Shown: one piece after another, positions 6,348 to 15,737 of the stretch
How the letters are laid out: each line of letters opens with the position of its first letter
Numbering within the stretch: position 1 is the first letter of the stretch
Source of the DNA: an uncultured Parolsenella sp.
GTDB taxonomy: Bacteria; Actinomycetota; Coriobacteriia; Coriobacteriales; Atopobiaceae
Direction of reading: 5' to 3'
DNA length: 64,000 nt
NCBI GenBank assembly: GCA_934668375.1
Contig: CAKUNF010000003.1
Span: 74,953-138,952, forward strand
The notes under the pieces: model-generated
Database searches by the model: none
What the model saw: only the letters and a program-made list of their open reading frames with translations
Told to the model about the DNA's origin: nothing
Made by a program: the position numbers and the translations under genes

Positions 6348-8963
6348 CTAGTTGCCCGCCGTGGCAACCCCGGAGTCACCCTCCGTGCGAGGAGAGGCAC
6401 CGGCAGTCGGGGCAGCCCATGTGCCCGCAGCGGCGGGAAGGTCCATGTGCTCGCGTTCCACGCGCTCGGGGATGGCCCCGGCGCCCTTGGAGAACGCAAG
6501 CTTGCCGTCTTGGCCCACGTCAACGAGCACGATGTCACCGGCTCCCCAGCCATTCTCGAGCAGCTGCTCGGCAAGCGGGTCCTCGATGAGGGTCTGGATG
6601 GCACGCCGCAGCGGACGCGCTCCATAGACCGGGTCGGTACCCTCCTTCGCGAGCAGGTCCTTGGCCGCATCCGTGAGCTCGATGGACATGCCCTGGCCAA
6701 TAAGGCGGTTGCGCAGCTCGCCCACCATGAGGTCGACGATGCCACGGATCTGGGTGCTCGTGAGGGACTTGAACACCACGATCTCGTCCACGCGGTTGAG
6801 GAACTCGGGACGGAAGAGCTTCTTGAGCTCGCCCATGGCGCGGCTCTTGATCTCCGCATCGGAGAGCTGACCGGCGCTTGCGCCAAAGCCCATGGCACCC
6901 GGCTTGGCAATCTCGCGCGCGCCAACGTTGCTTGTCATGATGATGACGGTGTTGGAGAAGTCCACCTTGCGGCCCTGGCCGTCCGTGAGCCTGCCCTCGT
7001 CCAGGATCTGGAGCAGGATGTTGAAGACGTCCGGGTGGGCCTTCTCGATCTCGTCGAACAGCACGACGGAGTAGGGCCTGCGGCGCACGGCCTTCGTGAG
7101 CTCGCCGCCCTCATCGTAGCCAACGTATCCCGGAGGCGCGCCCACGAGCTTGCTCACGGCGAACTTCTCCATGAACTCGCTCATGTCGAACGTGATGAGC
7201 GCGTCCTGGGAGCCAAAGAGAAACTCGGCAAGCGACTTCGCGAGCTCGGTCTTGCCCACGCCGGACGGGCCGAGGAACACGAACGAGCCACCGGGGCGGC
7301 GCGGGTCCTTGAGCGGCGAGCGGCTGCGGCGAATGGCACGGGCCACGGCGCTCACGGCCTCGTCCTGGCCGATGACGCGCTCGTGCAGCACGCTCTCGCA
7401 GCGCAGGAGCTTGGAGGCCTCCGCCTCCGAGAGGTTCGAGACGGGCACGCCCGTGATGGAGGAGACGACGTCTGCGATGACGTTCTCGTCAACCGTGACG
7501 ACGTTGCCCTCCATGCGCTCGTGCCAGGCGTCCTCGAGCTCTCCACGACGGGCGATGAGCTCCTTCTCGCGGTCGCGCAGGCGGGCGGCCTGCTCGAACT
7601 CCTGGGCGCTCACCATGTCACGCTTCTCGGCACGGACGCGCTTGAGGTCCTCGTCAACGGCGGAGATCTCCGGCGGCAGCGTCATGTTGTGGACGCGCGT
7701 GCGCGCACCGGCCTCGTCGATGACGTCGATGGCCTTGTCGGGCAGGAAGCGGTCCTGGATGTAGCGGTCAGAGAGCGTAACGGCCGCCTCGAGCGCCTCG
7801 GGCGTGTAGCGCACGTGGTGGTGCTTCTCGTAGGCGGGCTCGAGGCCGCGGATGATCTGGAGCGTGTCGGCCACGCTGGGCTCGTTGATGTTCACGGGCT
7901 GGAAACGACGCTCGAGGGCGGAGTCCTTCTCGATGTGCTTGCGGTACTCCTCGGCCGTCGTGGCGCCGATGACCTGGATCTCACCGCGCGAGAGGGGCGG
8001 CTTCAGGATGCTCGCGGCGTCGATGGAGCCCTCGGCCGAGCCCGCACCGATGATCGTGTGCATCTCGTCGATGAACAGGATGACGTTGCCGTCCTTCTCG
8101 ACCTCGGCGATGACCTTCTTGAGTCGGTCCTCGAACTCGCCGCGATACTTGGAGCCGGCGACGAGCGCGGAGACGTCGAGCGTCCAGATCCGCTTGCCGC
8201 GAAGCATGTCGGGCACGGTGCCGGCCGCAACGAGCTGAGCGAGGCCCTCGACGATGGCCGTCTTGCCCACGCCCGGATCTCCCAGGATGAGCGGGTTGTT
8301 CTTCTGGCGGCGCGCAAGCACCTGCATGACGCGCTCGACCTCGCGGTCGCGGCCGATGACAGGGTCGAGCTTGCCCTCGGCGGCAATTGCCGTGAGGTTG
8401 CGTCCGTACTGCTCGAGCATGGAGCCGTCGTCAGAGGACGAGGAGCCGCCGCGAGCAGGTCCCACGGACACGCCGTCTGGCCCGATGCGCACCTCCTGTA
8501 CCTGGGGCGTGGTGTCTGCCGGGGAGTTTTGCTCGATGAGCCCATCCACGGCATTGCGAACGGCGTCCGCAGAGACGCCCATGCGCGCAAGTGCCTCCAT
8601 GGCCACGCCGTTGCCCTCGCGGACGATGCCCAGCAGCAGGTGCTCGGTGGAGATGTAGGTGGCTCCGCGGCTCATCGTCTCGCGATAGGCACCCTCGAGC
8701 ACGCGCTTGGCGCGCGGGGTGAACGGGATGTGTCCGCCGGGCACGGGCTCGCTCGAGCGCTCCGTGACCTCGCGGACTGTCTCGACCGTCTCGTCATACG
8801 TGATGTCGAGGCTGGCGAGGGCCTGGGCGGCGATGCCCTCCCCCTCCTTGATGAGCGCAAGCAGGAGGTGCTCGGTGCCCACGTACATCTGGCCGAGCGA
8901 GCGCGCCTCGTCCTGAGCGATGCTCATGACCTTGCGCGCCTTGTCTGTGAACTTGTCGAACAT
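6348..8963 (-). CDS. clpC: ATP-dependent Clp protease ATP-binding subunit ClpC
   Basis: An 871-residue Hsp100 unfoldase that feeds proteins to ClpP. The start at 8963 ('[13 protein letters not shown]') has GAGGGGG about ten bases upstream; an in-frame upstream frame to 9032 lacks a good site and overlaps a terminator. Domain order: double Clp-N repeat (about 1-145), first AAA+ module with Walker A '[13 protein letters not shown]' and Walker B 'VILFIDEMH', a UVR-type middle coil ('[15 protein letters not shown]'), and second AAA+ module with Walker A '[12 protein letters not shown]', then a D2-small domain and a ~60-residue tail. No CtsR- or HrcA-type operator was recognised upstream. It is transcribed singly, between two terminators. 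Confidence 0.96.
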   Translation of the reverse strand: MFDKFTDKARKVMSIAQDEARSLGQMYVGTEHLLLALIKEGEGIAAQALASLDITYDETVETVREVTERSSEPVPGGHIPFTPRAKRVLEGAYRETMSRGATYISTEHLLLGIVREGNGVAMEALARMGVSADAVRNAVDGLIEQNSPADTTPQVQEVRIGPDGVSVGPARGGSSSSDDGSMLEQYGRNLTAIAAEGKLDPVIGRDREVERVMQVLARRQKNNPLILGDPGVGKTAIVEGLAQLVAAGTVPDMLRGKRIWTLDVSALVAGSKYRGEFEDRLKKVIAEVEKDGNVILFIDEMHTIIGAGSAEGSIDAASILKPPLSRGEIQVIGATTAEEYRKHIEKDSALERRFQPVNINEPSVADTLQIIRGLEPAYEKHHHVRYTPEALEAAVTLSDRYIQDRFLPDKAIDVIDEAGARTRVHNMTLPPEISAVDEDLKRVRAEKRDMVSAQEFEQAARLRDREKELIARRGELEDAWHERMEGNVVTVDENVIADVVSSITGVPVSNLSEAEASKLLRCESVLHERVIGQDEAVSAVARAIRRSRSPLKDPRRPGGSFVFLGPSGVGKTELAKSLAEFLFGSQDALITFDMSEFMEKFAVSKLVGAPPGYVGYDEGGELTKAVRRRPYSVVLFDEIEKAHPDVFNILLQILDEGRLTDGQGRKVDFSNTVIIMTSNVGAREIAKPGAMGFGASAGQLSDAEIKSRAMGELKKLFRPEFLNRVDEIVVFKSLTSTQIRGIVDLMVGELRNRLIGQGMSIELTDAAKDLLAKEGTDPVYGARPLRRAIQTLIEDPLAEQLLENGWGAGDIVLVDVGQDGKLAFSKGAGAIPERVEREHMDLPAAAGTWAAPTAGASPRTEGDSGVATAGN

Positions 8964-9000
8964 GCGAAGGTTCCCCCTCGGTCGTTCCATCAAAACCAAG

Positions 9001-9032
9001 GTGCCCGTGCGACCACCTGGCGGCACGGGCAC
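9001..9032 (-). terminator. Terminator of the ThrE-type exporter gene
   Basis: GTGCCCGTGC at 9001-9010 pairs perfectly with GCACGGGCAC at 9023-9032. Read on the minus strand it follows the exporter stop codon by about 45 bases and is trailed by CTTGGTTTTG. It also separates clpC from upstream transcription. Confidence 0.75.
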
Positions 9033-9077
9033 TCTGTAAGCTTATACCCTCGCGAGAGGTAGGTGATACCTCGTCGC

Positions 9078-10667
9078 TTACGATGTGTGTCTCCAGCGAG
9101 GGTCCGTGAGCGTTCGGGCAATGCCGAGACCCACCGGGAGAAACGCGACGATGAGCACGGCGCGCACGAACCAGCTCAACATGCTTGCCGTGTCGAAGAC
9201 GCACATGTAGTACATGGCGCGGTACAGGTACAGCCCCGGGACCATGATGACGATCGACGGAACCGTAAGGGCAATCCTCGGGTAGGTGAGCCTGAGTTCG
9301 GCCACGCTGGCGAGCAGGCCCGAGACAAGCGCGCCGATGAACGCCGCCGCCTCGGGCGGGACGCCACCAGCCAGCCCAAGCGCCGGGAACAGGACGTTGA
9401 GATCGACGAGCGAGAGCCTCAGCGTGTTCGAAACGGCACCGATGCATCCCGCCGCCGCGGCCATGCGTACGGGGCTGTTGAACATAATCGAGAAACCAAA
9501 GACACCAACGAAGCTCATGAGAACGCGCAACACCGTCAGCTGCAGCGCCCCAAGCCCCTGTGGCGCAAAGTCATCCGGAGACAGGCCAACACACTCGGCG
9601 ACCATCCATCCCGCGAGCGTCGCCACCACCACGATCGAGACCGCATACGCGAGTCGCTCGATGCCGCTCCTCATGTCAAGCTTTGAGATGTCGAGCCCTG
9701 CCGTGATGAGGGGAAATCCCGGAATCACGAAGAGCATGGCCCCAATGTAGCCCTCCTTGTGGGCAAGTGCCGTGGGGTCAAGGTGCGAAAGGCCGAGAAG
9801 CGCGAGAAGATAGCACACGCACGCCACGACCACGCCCATCGCAAGGGCGCTGAACTGCCCAATCCTTTTCGAGAGCATCGTGGATCGCACAAAGTTGCCA
9901 ACCCCGGCGCCAACGAACGCACCAAGCATCTCGATTGGTCCGCCGCCGAGGAGAAACACGAAGGCGCCGCATGCGGCACCAGCCGCAAGCCCTTGCTGGA
10001 CGGGCCTGTAGTCTGGCTTCGTCCCCTCAACGGTCGCAAGCATCTCGTGGTACTCGTGAACTGTGAAGTTCCTGCCATACGTTTCGATCTCGCGCAGGAA
10101 GTTCTCCATCATCCAGATGCGATGGGTGTTCACGGCAGTTGTGGGCAGACTCACGACCTCGTTGAAGATGTGGTGCCCCTCGATGCAGGTGCACTCGAAC
10201 GACAGCAGGCTCAGGTCCACGTGGATGGTAACGCCAAGGACGCTCGCAACTCGGTTCATCGTGTCGCGAACGCGCCAGGCCCCCGTTCCGCTCGCGAGCA
10301 TGAGCATGCCCGTGCGGCAGATAATGGTGGACTTGTCCGCAAGGGGCGCGTCCACGGCCGGCTTGTCGCCCGCCGTCACGACGTCGCGCCAGACGGTCTT
10401 CATGTGCAGCGCGTTCGCGCGCATGCCATGGTGATGGAACAACGTGCGGCTCAGGGCGTCTGGGGCTAGGACGGGCTCCGGCCTTGCCACCCCGGACCGC
10501 TCTTCCTCATCGTCAACAAGGTCAAAGTCCTCCATCGGCTCGACCTCGCGATGGCCCGGCTCATCGTCGACGTCATCCTCGTCCTGCTCGTCAAAGAAGT
10601 TGAGGCCTTCCAGGACCTCCTCGCGCTCGACGGCATCGTCGGCAGCATGTCGACCGAAAGCTTGCAT
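9078..10667 (-). CDS. ThrE-type threonine/serine exporter
   Basis: A 529-residue inner-membrane protein combining the ThrE (DUF1212) and ThrE_2 (DUF3815) halves, as in Corynebacterium ThrE, which exports threonine and serine. The chosen start (10667) has GGCGGGAGG six bases upstream; two upstream Met codons lack such a site. Residues about 1-75 are an acidic, soluble extension ('EQDEDDVDDEPGHREVEPME'). The ThrE half (about 90-300) has the strand-helix soluble part then membrane segments; 'GAACGAFVFLLGGGPIEML' starts the membrane region. About ten hydrophobic segments follow to the C-terminus. The substrate is inferred from family only; related proteins in other bacteria have unproven substrates. 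Confidence 0.85.
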   Translation of the reverse strand: MQAFGRHAADDAVEREEVLEGLNFFDEQDEDDVDDEPGHREVEPMEDFDLVDDEEERSGVARPEPVLAPDALSRTLFHHHGMRANALHMKTVWRDVVTAGDKPAVDAPLADKSTIICRTGMLMLASGTGAWRVRDTMNRVASVLGVTIHVDLSLLSFECTCIEGHHIFNEVVSLPTTAVNTHRIWMMENFLREIETYGRNFTVHEYHEMLATVEGTKPDYRPVQQGLAAGAACGAFVFLLGGGPIEMLGAFVGAGVGNFVRSTMLSKRIGQFSALAMGVVVACVCYLLALLGLSHLDPTALAHKEGYIGAMLFVIPGFPLITAGLDISKLDMRSGIERLAYAVSIVVVATLAGWMVAECVGLSPDDFAPQGLGALQLTVLRVLMSFVGVFGFSIMFNSPVRMAAAAGCIGAVSNTLRLSLVDLNVLFPALGLAGGVPPEAAAFIGALVSGLLASVAELRLTYPRIALTVPSIVIMVPGLYLYRAMYYMCVFDTASMLSWFVRAVLIVAFLPVGLGIARTLTDPRWRHTS

Positions 10668-10767
10668 CCGTGCCTCCCGCCTGGGGTGGCTCATTTGGGT
10701 CACTCCGCATCGGTCTCGTTCCGCGGCCATACTAGAGCTATGTTATGTAAAGTTGCAAACCTCGATG

Positions 10768-10806
10768 TAAAAAGCCCGCCGAGACCAAATCCTGGCTTCG
10801 GCGGGC
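10768..10806 (-). terminator. Rho-independent terminator of lysS
   Basis: GCCCGCCGA at 10774-10782 pairs with TCGGCGGGC at 10798-10806. On the minus strand the stem is followed by TTTTTAC. It lies just past the lysS stop codon and ahead of the exporter gene. Confidence 0.88.
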
Positions 10807-10838
10807 AAAACGGGCCTATTTGTAAAGCTGCGAGCGTC

Positions 10839-12803
10839 CTAGTACAGCTTGGCGCCAGCCGGGATGCTGTCGTCGAGCTGCAGGAGGTTCAGGCGCTCCT
10901 CGCCGTCCTCGGTGTGGATGGCCGAGAGCAGCATGCCGCAGGAGTCGATGCCCATCATGGCACGCGGCGGGAGGTTCGTGATGGCGACGAGTGTCTTGCC
11001 CACGAGGTCCTCGGGCTCATAGAACGCGTGGATGCCCGAGAGAATCGTGCGGTCCGTGCCCGTGCCGTCATCGAGCGTGAAGTTGAGCAGCTTCTTGGAC
11101 TTCTTCACGGCCTCGCACGCCTTGACCTTCACGGCGCGGAAGTCGGACTTGCTGAACGTATCGAAGTCCACGTAGTCCTCGAACAGCGGCTCGATGGAAA
11201 CCTTGGAGAGGTCGAGGGTGGGCTGCTTGTTGGCGGCGTAGGAGCTGCCCTTGGCACCAGCGGCGGCCTCCTCGGCGGCCTTGGCCTCGGCGGCACCGTT
11301 CTTGGCACCGGCCTCGGGCTTCATGTGCGGGAACAGCAGAACGTCGCGGATGGACGCCTGGTTGGTGAGGAGCATCACCACGCGGTCGATGCCGATGCCG
11401 ATGCCACCCGCGGGAGGCATGCCGTACTCGAGCGCGCGCACGTAGTCGGCGTCGAACTGCATGGCCTCGTCGTCGCCCGAGTCGCGCTCGGCAATCTCGG
11501 CGTGGAAGCGATCGGCCTGGTCAACGGGGTCATTGAGCTCGGAGAACGCGTTGCCGTACTCGTGGCCGGCGATGACGAGCTCAAAACGGTGCGTCAGGCG
11601 CGGCTCGTCCTCGTAGCGCTTGGCAAGCGGACTCACCTCAACGGGGTAGTCGCAGACGAACGTCGGGTTCACGATGGACGGCTCGCCGATCTCATCGTAG
11701 AGCTCGGCAATGAGCTTGCCGGCGCCCCACTCGGGCTTGGTCTCGATGCTGTTCTCATGGCACAGCTCAACGAGGCGCTCGACGGGCGTGTCGAGGTCAA
11801 CGTCGACGCCCAGCGCGTTCGAGACGACCTTCGTCATGGGGATGGACGGCCACGTGCCAGACAGGTCGATCGTGGTGCCCTGGTACTCGATCTGCTCGGG
11901 GTTGCCAATGGCGGCGTTCGCGGCCTTGATGACGCCCTCGGCGAGCTCCTTCATGCCCTCGAGGTCGCTGTAGGCACGGTAGGCCTCCATGGTGGTGAAC
12001 TCGGGATTGTGGGTCTGGTCCATGCCCTCGTTGCGAAAGATGCGGCCAATCTCGTACACGCGCTCGAAGCCACCCACGAGCAGGCGCTTCAGCGGCAGCT
12101 CGGTGGCGATGCGCAGGAAGCACTCCTGGTTGAGCGCGTTGAAGTGCGTGATGAAGGGCTTGGCCGTGGCGCCGCCCTGGATCGTCTGGAGGATGGGGGT
12201 CTCCACCTCCATGTACTCGTCGGCCTCCATGTAACGACGGAAGGCGGCGACGATGGCGGAGCGCTTGCGGAACGTCTCGCGAACGTCGTCGTTGACGATA
12301 AGGTCTACGTAGCGCTGGCGATAGCGCGTCTCCTTGTCGGAGAGGCCGTGGAACTTCTCGGGAAGCGGGCGCACGGACTTGGAGAGTAGGCGCACCGACG
12401 TCGGCGCCAGCGACAGTTCGCCGCGCTTGGTGCGCATCATGGAACCGGTGGCCTCGATGATGTCGCCCAGGTCCATCTTGCGAAGGGTCGCCATGCCCTC
12501 CTCCCCCAGGTTGTCGATGCGGCAGAACAGCTGCATCTTGTCCGTGGCGTCCTGGAGCACCACGAAAGCCACCTTGCCCTGGCCGCGCTTGGCGCGAATG
12601 CGGCCGGCGACCGTGTGGGTCTGCTCGTCCGCGTCGTCCTCGCCCAGCTCCGCATAGCGGGCGGCGAGGTCTGCCACGTGGTCGGTCACGTTGCAGTGCT
12701 CGGGATAGGGGTTGCCGCCGGCATCGATGATGGCCTGGCGACGGGCGAGACGCGTGGCGCGCTCGTCGTTGAGCGTGGCCTCGGTTGTGGTCTCCTCAGA
12801 CAT
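10839..12803 (-). CDS. lysS: Lysyl-tRNA synthetase (class II) with C-terminal tRNA-binding domain
   Basis: A 654-residue protein, about 150 residues longer than typical bacterial LysRS. The order is anticodon-binding OB fold (about 60-150), then the class II catalytic core: 'FHGLSDKETRYRQRYVDLI', motif 2 'FRNEGMDQTHNPEFTTMEAY', and motif 3 'GIGIGIDRVVMLLTN' ending 'FPHMKPE' near residue 505. An Ala/Lys-rich linker follows (about 508-540). The last 110 residues ('SKSDFRAVKVKACEAVKKSK' ... 'PRAMMGIDSCGMLLSA') match the EMAPII/Trbp111-type tRNA-binding fold usually found at the end of MetRS. The RBS is GAAGGAGCC ahead of ATG. It has its own terminator downstream and one after greA upstream. Confidence 0.95.
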   Translation of the reverse strand: MSEETTTEATLNDERATRLARRQAIIDAGGNPYPEHCNVTDHVADLAARYAELGEDDADEQTHTVAGRIRAKRGQGKVAFVVLQDATDKMQLFCRIDNLGEEGMATLRKMDLGDIIEATGSMMRTKRGELSLAPTSVRLLSKSVRPLPEKFHGLSDKETRYRQRYVDLIVNDDVRETFRKRSAIVAAFRRYMEADEYMEVETPILQTIQGGATAKPFITHFNALNQECFLRIATELPLKRLLVGGFERVYEIGRIFRNEGMDQTHNPEFTTMEAYRAYSDLEGMKELAEGVIKAANAAIGNPEQIEYQGTTIDLSGTWPSIPMTKVVSNALGVDVDLDTPVERLVELCHENSIETKPEWGAGKLIAELYDEIGEPSIVNPTFVCDYPVEVSPLAKRYEDEPRLTHRFELVIAGHEYGNAFSELNDPVDQADRFHAEIAERDSGDDEAMQFDADYVRALEYGMPPAGGIGIGIDRVVMLLTNQASIRDVLLFPHMKPEAGAKNGAAEAKAAEEAAAGAKGSSYAANKQPTLDLSKVSIEPLFEDYVDFDTFSKSDFRAVKVKACEAVKKSKKLLNFTLDDGTGTDRTILSGIHAFYEPEDLVGKTLVAITNLPPRAMMGIDSCGMLLSAIHTEDGEERLNLLQLDDSIPAGAKLY

Positions 12804-12861
12804 TCATGGCTCCTTCTGCACGGGCGGCGTCATGCGCACGCCTGGCTCCAAGACGTGAAAA

Positions 12862-12892
12862 CGCCCCTCCCGCGACGGGCACGGAAGGGGCG
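12862..12892 (-). terminator. Probable terminator of greA
   Basis: CGCCCCT at 12862-12868 pairs with AGGGGCG at 12886-12892. On the minus strand it follows the greA stop by about 50 bases and is trailed by TTTTCACG. Confidence 0.75.
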
Positions 12893-12942
12893 CGAACGGA
12901 CAATGTCGCAGGCACGCGGCCCGCGAGCGAACCAATCTCGCC

Positions 12943-13419
12943 CTAGCGCGAGATTTTGACGATCGTGTAGTGGCGCGTCACGCCAGTGGGGCTCGTGACG
13001 TCGATGACGTCACCCTTGGCGTGACCCATGAGGGCCGAGCCCACGGGGCTCTCGTTCGAGATCTTGTGCTCGAGGGAGTTGGTCTCCGTGGTACCCACGA
13101 TGGTGAAGGCCATCGTCTTGTCCTTGCCCTGCTCCTGGATCTCGACCGTGCAGCCGATGGAGACGGCCATGACGTGGCCGGCGCCTGCAGACACCTTGGC
13201 CGTCGAGAGGATCTTGCGAATCTCGGCAACGCGGGAGGCGTTCTTGGACTGCTCCTCCTTGGCGTCGTCGTACTCGGAGTTCTCGGACAGGTCGCCGAAG
13301 TCGCGGGCAACCTTGATGCGCTCGATGATCTCGGCGTCGTGCTCTCCCTCGCGCCAGGCGAGCTCCTCGACGAGCTTCTGACGGCCTTCGGGAGTAAGGA
13401 TGATCTCGTTGTCAGCCAT
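12943..13419 (-). CDS. greA: Transcription elongation factor GreA
   Basis: A 158-residue GreA that rescues backtracked RNA polymerase by stimulating transcript cleavage in the secondary channel. The N-terminal coiled coil runs from about 5 to 80; the conserved 'LTPEGRQKLVEEL' opening and 'ARDFGDLSENSEYDDAKEEQ' tip are present, including the acidic Asp-Leu-Ser-Glu-Asn tip residues. The C-terminal FKBP-like domain carries 'GCTVEIQ' and 'SPVGSALMGHAKGD'. It lies 68 bases downstream of tatA on the same strand and may be co-transcribed with it. Confidence 0.96.
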   Translation of the reverse strand: MADNEIILTPEGRQKLVEELAWREGEHDAEIIERIKVARDFGDLSENSEYDDAKEEQSKNASRVAEIRKILSTAKVSAGAGHVMAVSIGCTVEIQEQGKDKTMAFTIVGTTETNSLEHKISNESPVGSALMGHAKGDVIDVTSPTGVTRHYTIVKISR

Positions 13420-13486
13420 GGTTCGCTTTCTTGCCTAAGGGTGGTACGTACATGCGAAGGCACACCGCGTGGGTGTGCCGGGAGTG

Positions 13487-13822
13487 CTAGTCCAGCTTGG
13501 CGCCGCAGGACTTGCAGAACTTGTTGTCGGCGGGGTTCTCGGCACCGCAGTGGCCGCAGAACTTCTTGCCGTCCTCGGCAGCCTCGACGGGGGCGTCCTC
13601 GTCGTCGGCGTCGACGTGCTCAACGACGACGTCCTCGGCCGGCTTGGCCTCGGTCGTGGCCTCGGCCTTGGCGGGCTTGTCGTCACCCTCCATACCCTCG
13701 CGAATGCCCTTGACGGTCTGACCGAAGGACTTGCCAAGCTTCGGGAGGTTCTTCGGGCCAAAGATCACGAGGACGACGATCAGAATGACGATGAGCTCAG
13801 GGGCACCCAATCCAAGAATCAT
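13487..13822 (-). CDS. tatA: Twin-arginine translocase subunit TatA with C-terminal zinc ribbon
   Basis: A 111-residue protein starting at 13822 with GGAGAGGAA upstream. Residues 9-22 form the single TatA membrane helix ('LIVILIVVLVIFGP'), followed by the FGP hinge and the amphipathic helix 'KNLPKLGKSFGQTVKGIREG'. An acidic linker (about 45-85) leads to a zinc-ribbon knuckle pair: 'FCGHCG' (Cys 89, 92) and 'FCKSCG' (Cys 103, 106). TatA oligomers form the pore for folded protein export; the zinc ribbon is not part of the standard TatA layout. TatC is not in the window. A Tat-signal protein is encoded at 1715-2914. Confidence 0.9.
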   Translation of the reverse strand: MILGLGAPELIVILIVVLVIFGPKNLPKLGKSFGQTVKGIREGMEGDDKPAKAEATTEAKPAEDVVVEHVDADDEDAPVEAAEDGKKFCGHCGAENPADNKFCKSCGAKLD

Positions 13823-14084
13823 TGTGTATTCCTCTCCGGACAGACACTCGGTCGTTTGCATACGAACTGCGGGCGCCCGTCTCGCGGTACGCCAGTGCAA
13901 CTTTGAAAGTATACTAGCCCGAGCCACGTTCGTGGCCGCAAAGTTGGCTAACATGCTCCGGGCTTGCAACTTCCACGTTTGTTGCCGTCTACCCGATACG
14001 TCCGCGTTCCATGCATACGAATCTGCGAGCGTCGCGTCCGGCCATCTGGCCCCGACCACGCAACCCCACCCCGACAGGAGCCTC

Positions 14085-14933
14085 ATGACCACGGCACTCA
14101 TCGCATTCGTTGTCCTCACCGTGGCGGGGCTTCTCGTCCATCTCCTGTGCATGAGGATCCTCGCCTGGCGCGGCGTCACGGTGAGGCGCACGAAGTTTGG
14201 CCTCACGCTGCTGTTCGACACCGCCGATGAGGACGGCACGCCTGTGCGCATGCTCAACGTCAACGGGGCGTTCCAGAGCGTGGCCTATGCCACCGACGAG
14301 CTGTGGAGCGAGCTTGCGTGCGAGTACCAGCGCGAGCAGGCGCGCATCGTGAGCGAGCTGCCAAGGCTCTCGCGCGTGGCCGTCATCGGGGGCGGTGGCT
14401 TCTCGTTTCCCAAGTGGCTCGTGACGCACCTGCCGCCCGTCCGCGTGAGCGTCGTAGAGATTGACGAGAAGATCATCGAGATCGCCCGGGAGTCCTTTGG
14501 GCTCGCCCGCCTCGAGCGCGAGTACGAGGGGACGGGGCGCTTCGAGCTTGCCTGCGACGACGGCTGGGCATGGCTGCGCCGACAGGGCGAGCCGTTCGAC
14601 CTCATCGTGAACGAGGCGTTCACGGGCAGCAAGCCGCTGGGCCCACTCGCCTGCGACGAGGGCGCCCGCACGATCCGCGAGCACCTCACGCAAGGCGGCA
14701 GTTACCTCGCCACGCTGCGATTTCCCCTCGAGGGTCGCAAGAGCAGGAGCATGTGCGAGACCCTCGAGACGTTCGCCCGTGAGTTTGCCCACGTCTGGCT
14801 CGTACCCGAGTATCCGGACGACCCCACGCACCCCGGCAACAACACGCTGGTAGCGAGCGACATCGATCTTGTCTCGGCCGGCTGCGAGCCTCTGCGCGGG
14901 TATGAGTGGAGCGCAGAGATCACACGTTCGTGA
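14085..14933 (+). CDS. Spermidine synthase-like (SAM-binding fold) membrane-anchored protein
   Basis: A 282-residue protein, starting at 14085 after GACAGGAGCCTC. Residues about 3-27 are a hydrophobic helix, so the protein is probably anchored in the membrane. The rest follows the spermidine synthase fold: 'VAVIGGGGFSFPKWL' as the nucleotide loop, 'VSVVEIDEKIIEIARESFGL' as the acidic motif binding the ribose, and 'DGWAWLRR...FDLIVNEAFTG' as the following strand and catalytic-side loop. In true spermidine synthases an Asp in a 'D..D' motif activates the amine; here that loop reads 'VNEAFTG'. The reaction is therefore unknown. Its end overlaps the convergent phosphoesterase by 14 bases. Confidence 0.75.
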   Translation: MTTALIAFVVLTVAGLLVHLLCMRILAWRGVTVRRTKFGLTLLFDTADEDGTPVRMLNVNGAFQSVAYATDELWSELACEYQREQARIVSELPRLSRVAVIGGGGFSFPKWLVTHLPPVRVSVVEIDEKIIEIARESFGLARLEREYEGTGRFELACDDGWAWLRRQGEPFDLIVNEAFTGSKPLGPLACDEGARTIREHLTQGGSYLATLRFPLEGRKSRSMCETLETFAREFAHVWLVPEYPDDPTHPGNNTLVASDIDLVSAGCEPLRGYEWSAEITRS

Positions 14934-15642
14934 GCGCCTCCTTGACGCTTTGCCCGAGGCGTACGACCTCGTCATACAGCACGGTGTGCTTCTCGGCAGG
15001 GTCCGAGTCCCTGTGGAAATGGCCGTAGTACCAGCGCTTGTACGAGAGCTCGTCCTCAAGCATGTCAAGGAAGTTCGTGAGGATGTCCGTCTCTGGGTGC
15101 TGCCAACCAGAAGAAGGCCACAACGTAAAGGAGAGCATGCGCGTCGAGCACGTGTGAGTGATCACGTAGTCTACCTGCCAGTTATTGGCCTCGAGCGTCG
15201 CGATGGCGTGCTCGATGTTCTCCTCGCCGGGCAGCTCCTGCGGCCACCAGTCAACGCCGGGCATGCGCAGGTCCTTGTCAACGGATGTGGCGCCGCCGAA
15301 CGTGAAGATCCTCGAGCCATCCAGCTCGAAGACCTCACCGCGACAAAGGCGCCGTGGCGAGAGGCGCTGCGTGCGCCCTCCGTGCCAGTGCTCATAGGGG
15401 CGCTCGGCCCAGTGGTCATAGCGCTCATGGTTGCCATCGACGAACAGGACCGTGTAGGGGCGCGTCTCGAGCCAGAAGATTTCGTCGCACTCCTCGTAGC
15501 CAAAGCTCCAGGGATAGCCGAAGTCCCCGGCGACGATGAGGTAGTCGTCGGGCGTGAGCTCGCCCTTGTGCTCGCAATCCCAATCGCGCAGCTTCTGCAG
15601 GTCCGCGCCGCCGTGCGTGTCTCCCGTGATGTAGACGCTCAT
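14920..15642 (-). CDS. Metallophosphoesterase
   Basis: A 240-residue calcineurin-like phosphoesterase. The metal-binding blocks are in order: 'ITGDTHGGADL' (D-x-H), 'LIVAGDFGYPW' (GD), 'VDGNHERYD' (GNHE), 'VITHTCS' and 'YYGHFHRD' (GHxH-like). The start at 15642 follows GGGGAGGACC. The substrate is not evident; such proteins act on nucleotides, phosphoproteins or phosphodiesters. The tail overlaps the convergent SpeE-like gene, with no room for a terminator between them. Confidence 0.85.
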   Translation of the reverse strand: MSVYITGDTHGGADLQKLRDWDCEHKGELTPDDYLIVAGDFGYPWSFGYEECDEIFWLETRPYTVLFVDGNHERYDHWAERPYEHWHGGRTQRLSPRRLCRGEVFELDGSRIFTFGGATSVDKDLRMPGVDWWPQELPGEENIEHAIATLEANNWQVDYVITHTCSTRMLSFTLWPSSGWQHPETDILTNFLDMLEDELSYKRWYYGHFHRDSDPAEKHTVLYDEVVRLGQSVKEALTNV

Positions 15643-15692
15643 GGTCCTCCCCTTCGACGTCAATCGGAACCATGGTAGGCAACGTCCGGGAC

Positions 15693-15726
15693 AAAAAAAA
15701 CGGGGCCGCCTGTTTGGGCGGCCCCG
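15693..15726 (-). terminator. Terminator of the alsE-IIA operon
   Basis: CGGGGCCGCC at 15701-15710 pairs with GGCGGCCCCG at 15717-15726. On the minus strand the stem is followed by TTTTTTTTG. It lies 12 bases past the IIA stop codon. Confidence 0.93.
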
Positions 15727-15737
15727 CATACGAGGAG

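Noticed and set aside
8961..9032. Extended N-terminus for ClpC starting at 9032
   Set aside because: The extra 23 residues overlap the upstream terminator hairpin and lack a ribosome site, whereas the Met at 8963 has GAGGGGG upstream and begins the conserved Clp-N domain.
6309..9062. A 900-codon open frame on the plus strand opposite clpC
   Set aside because: It is the exact antisense of clpC, has no recognisable motifs and a composition expected from a GC-rich complementary frame; clpC explains the region fully.
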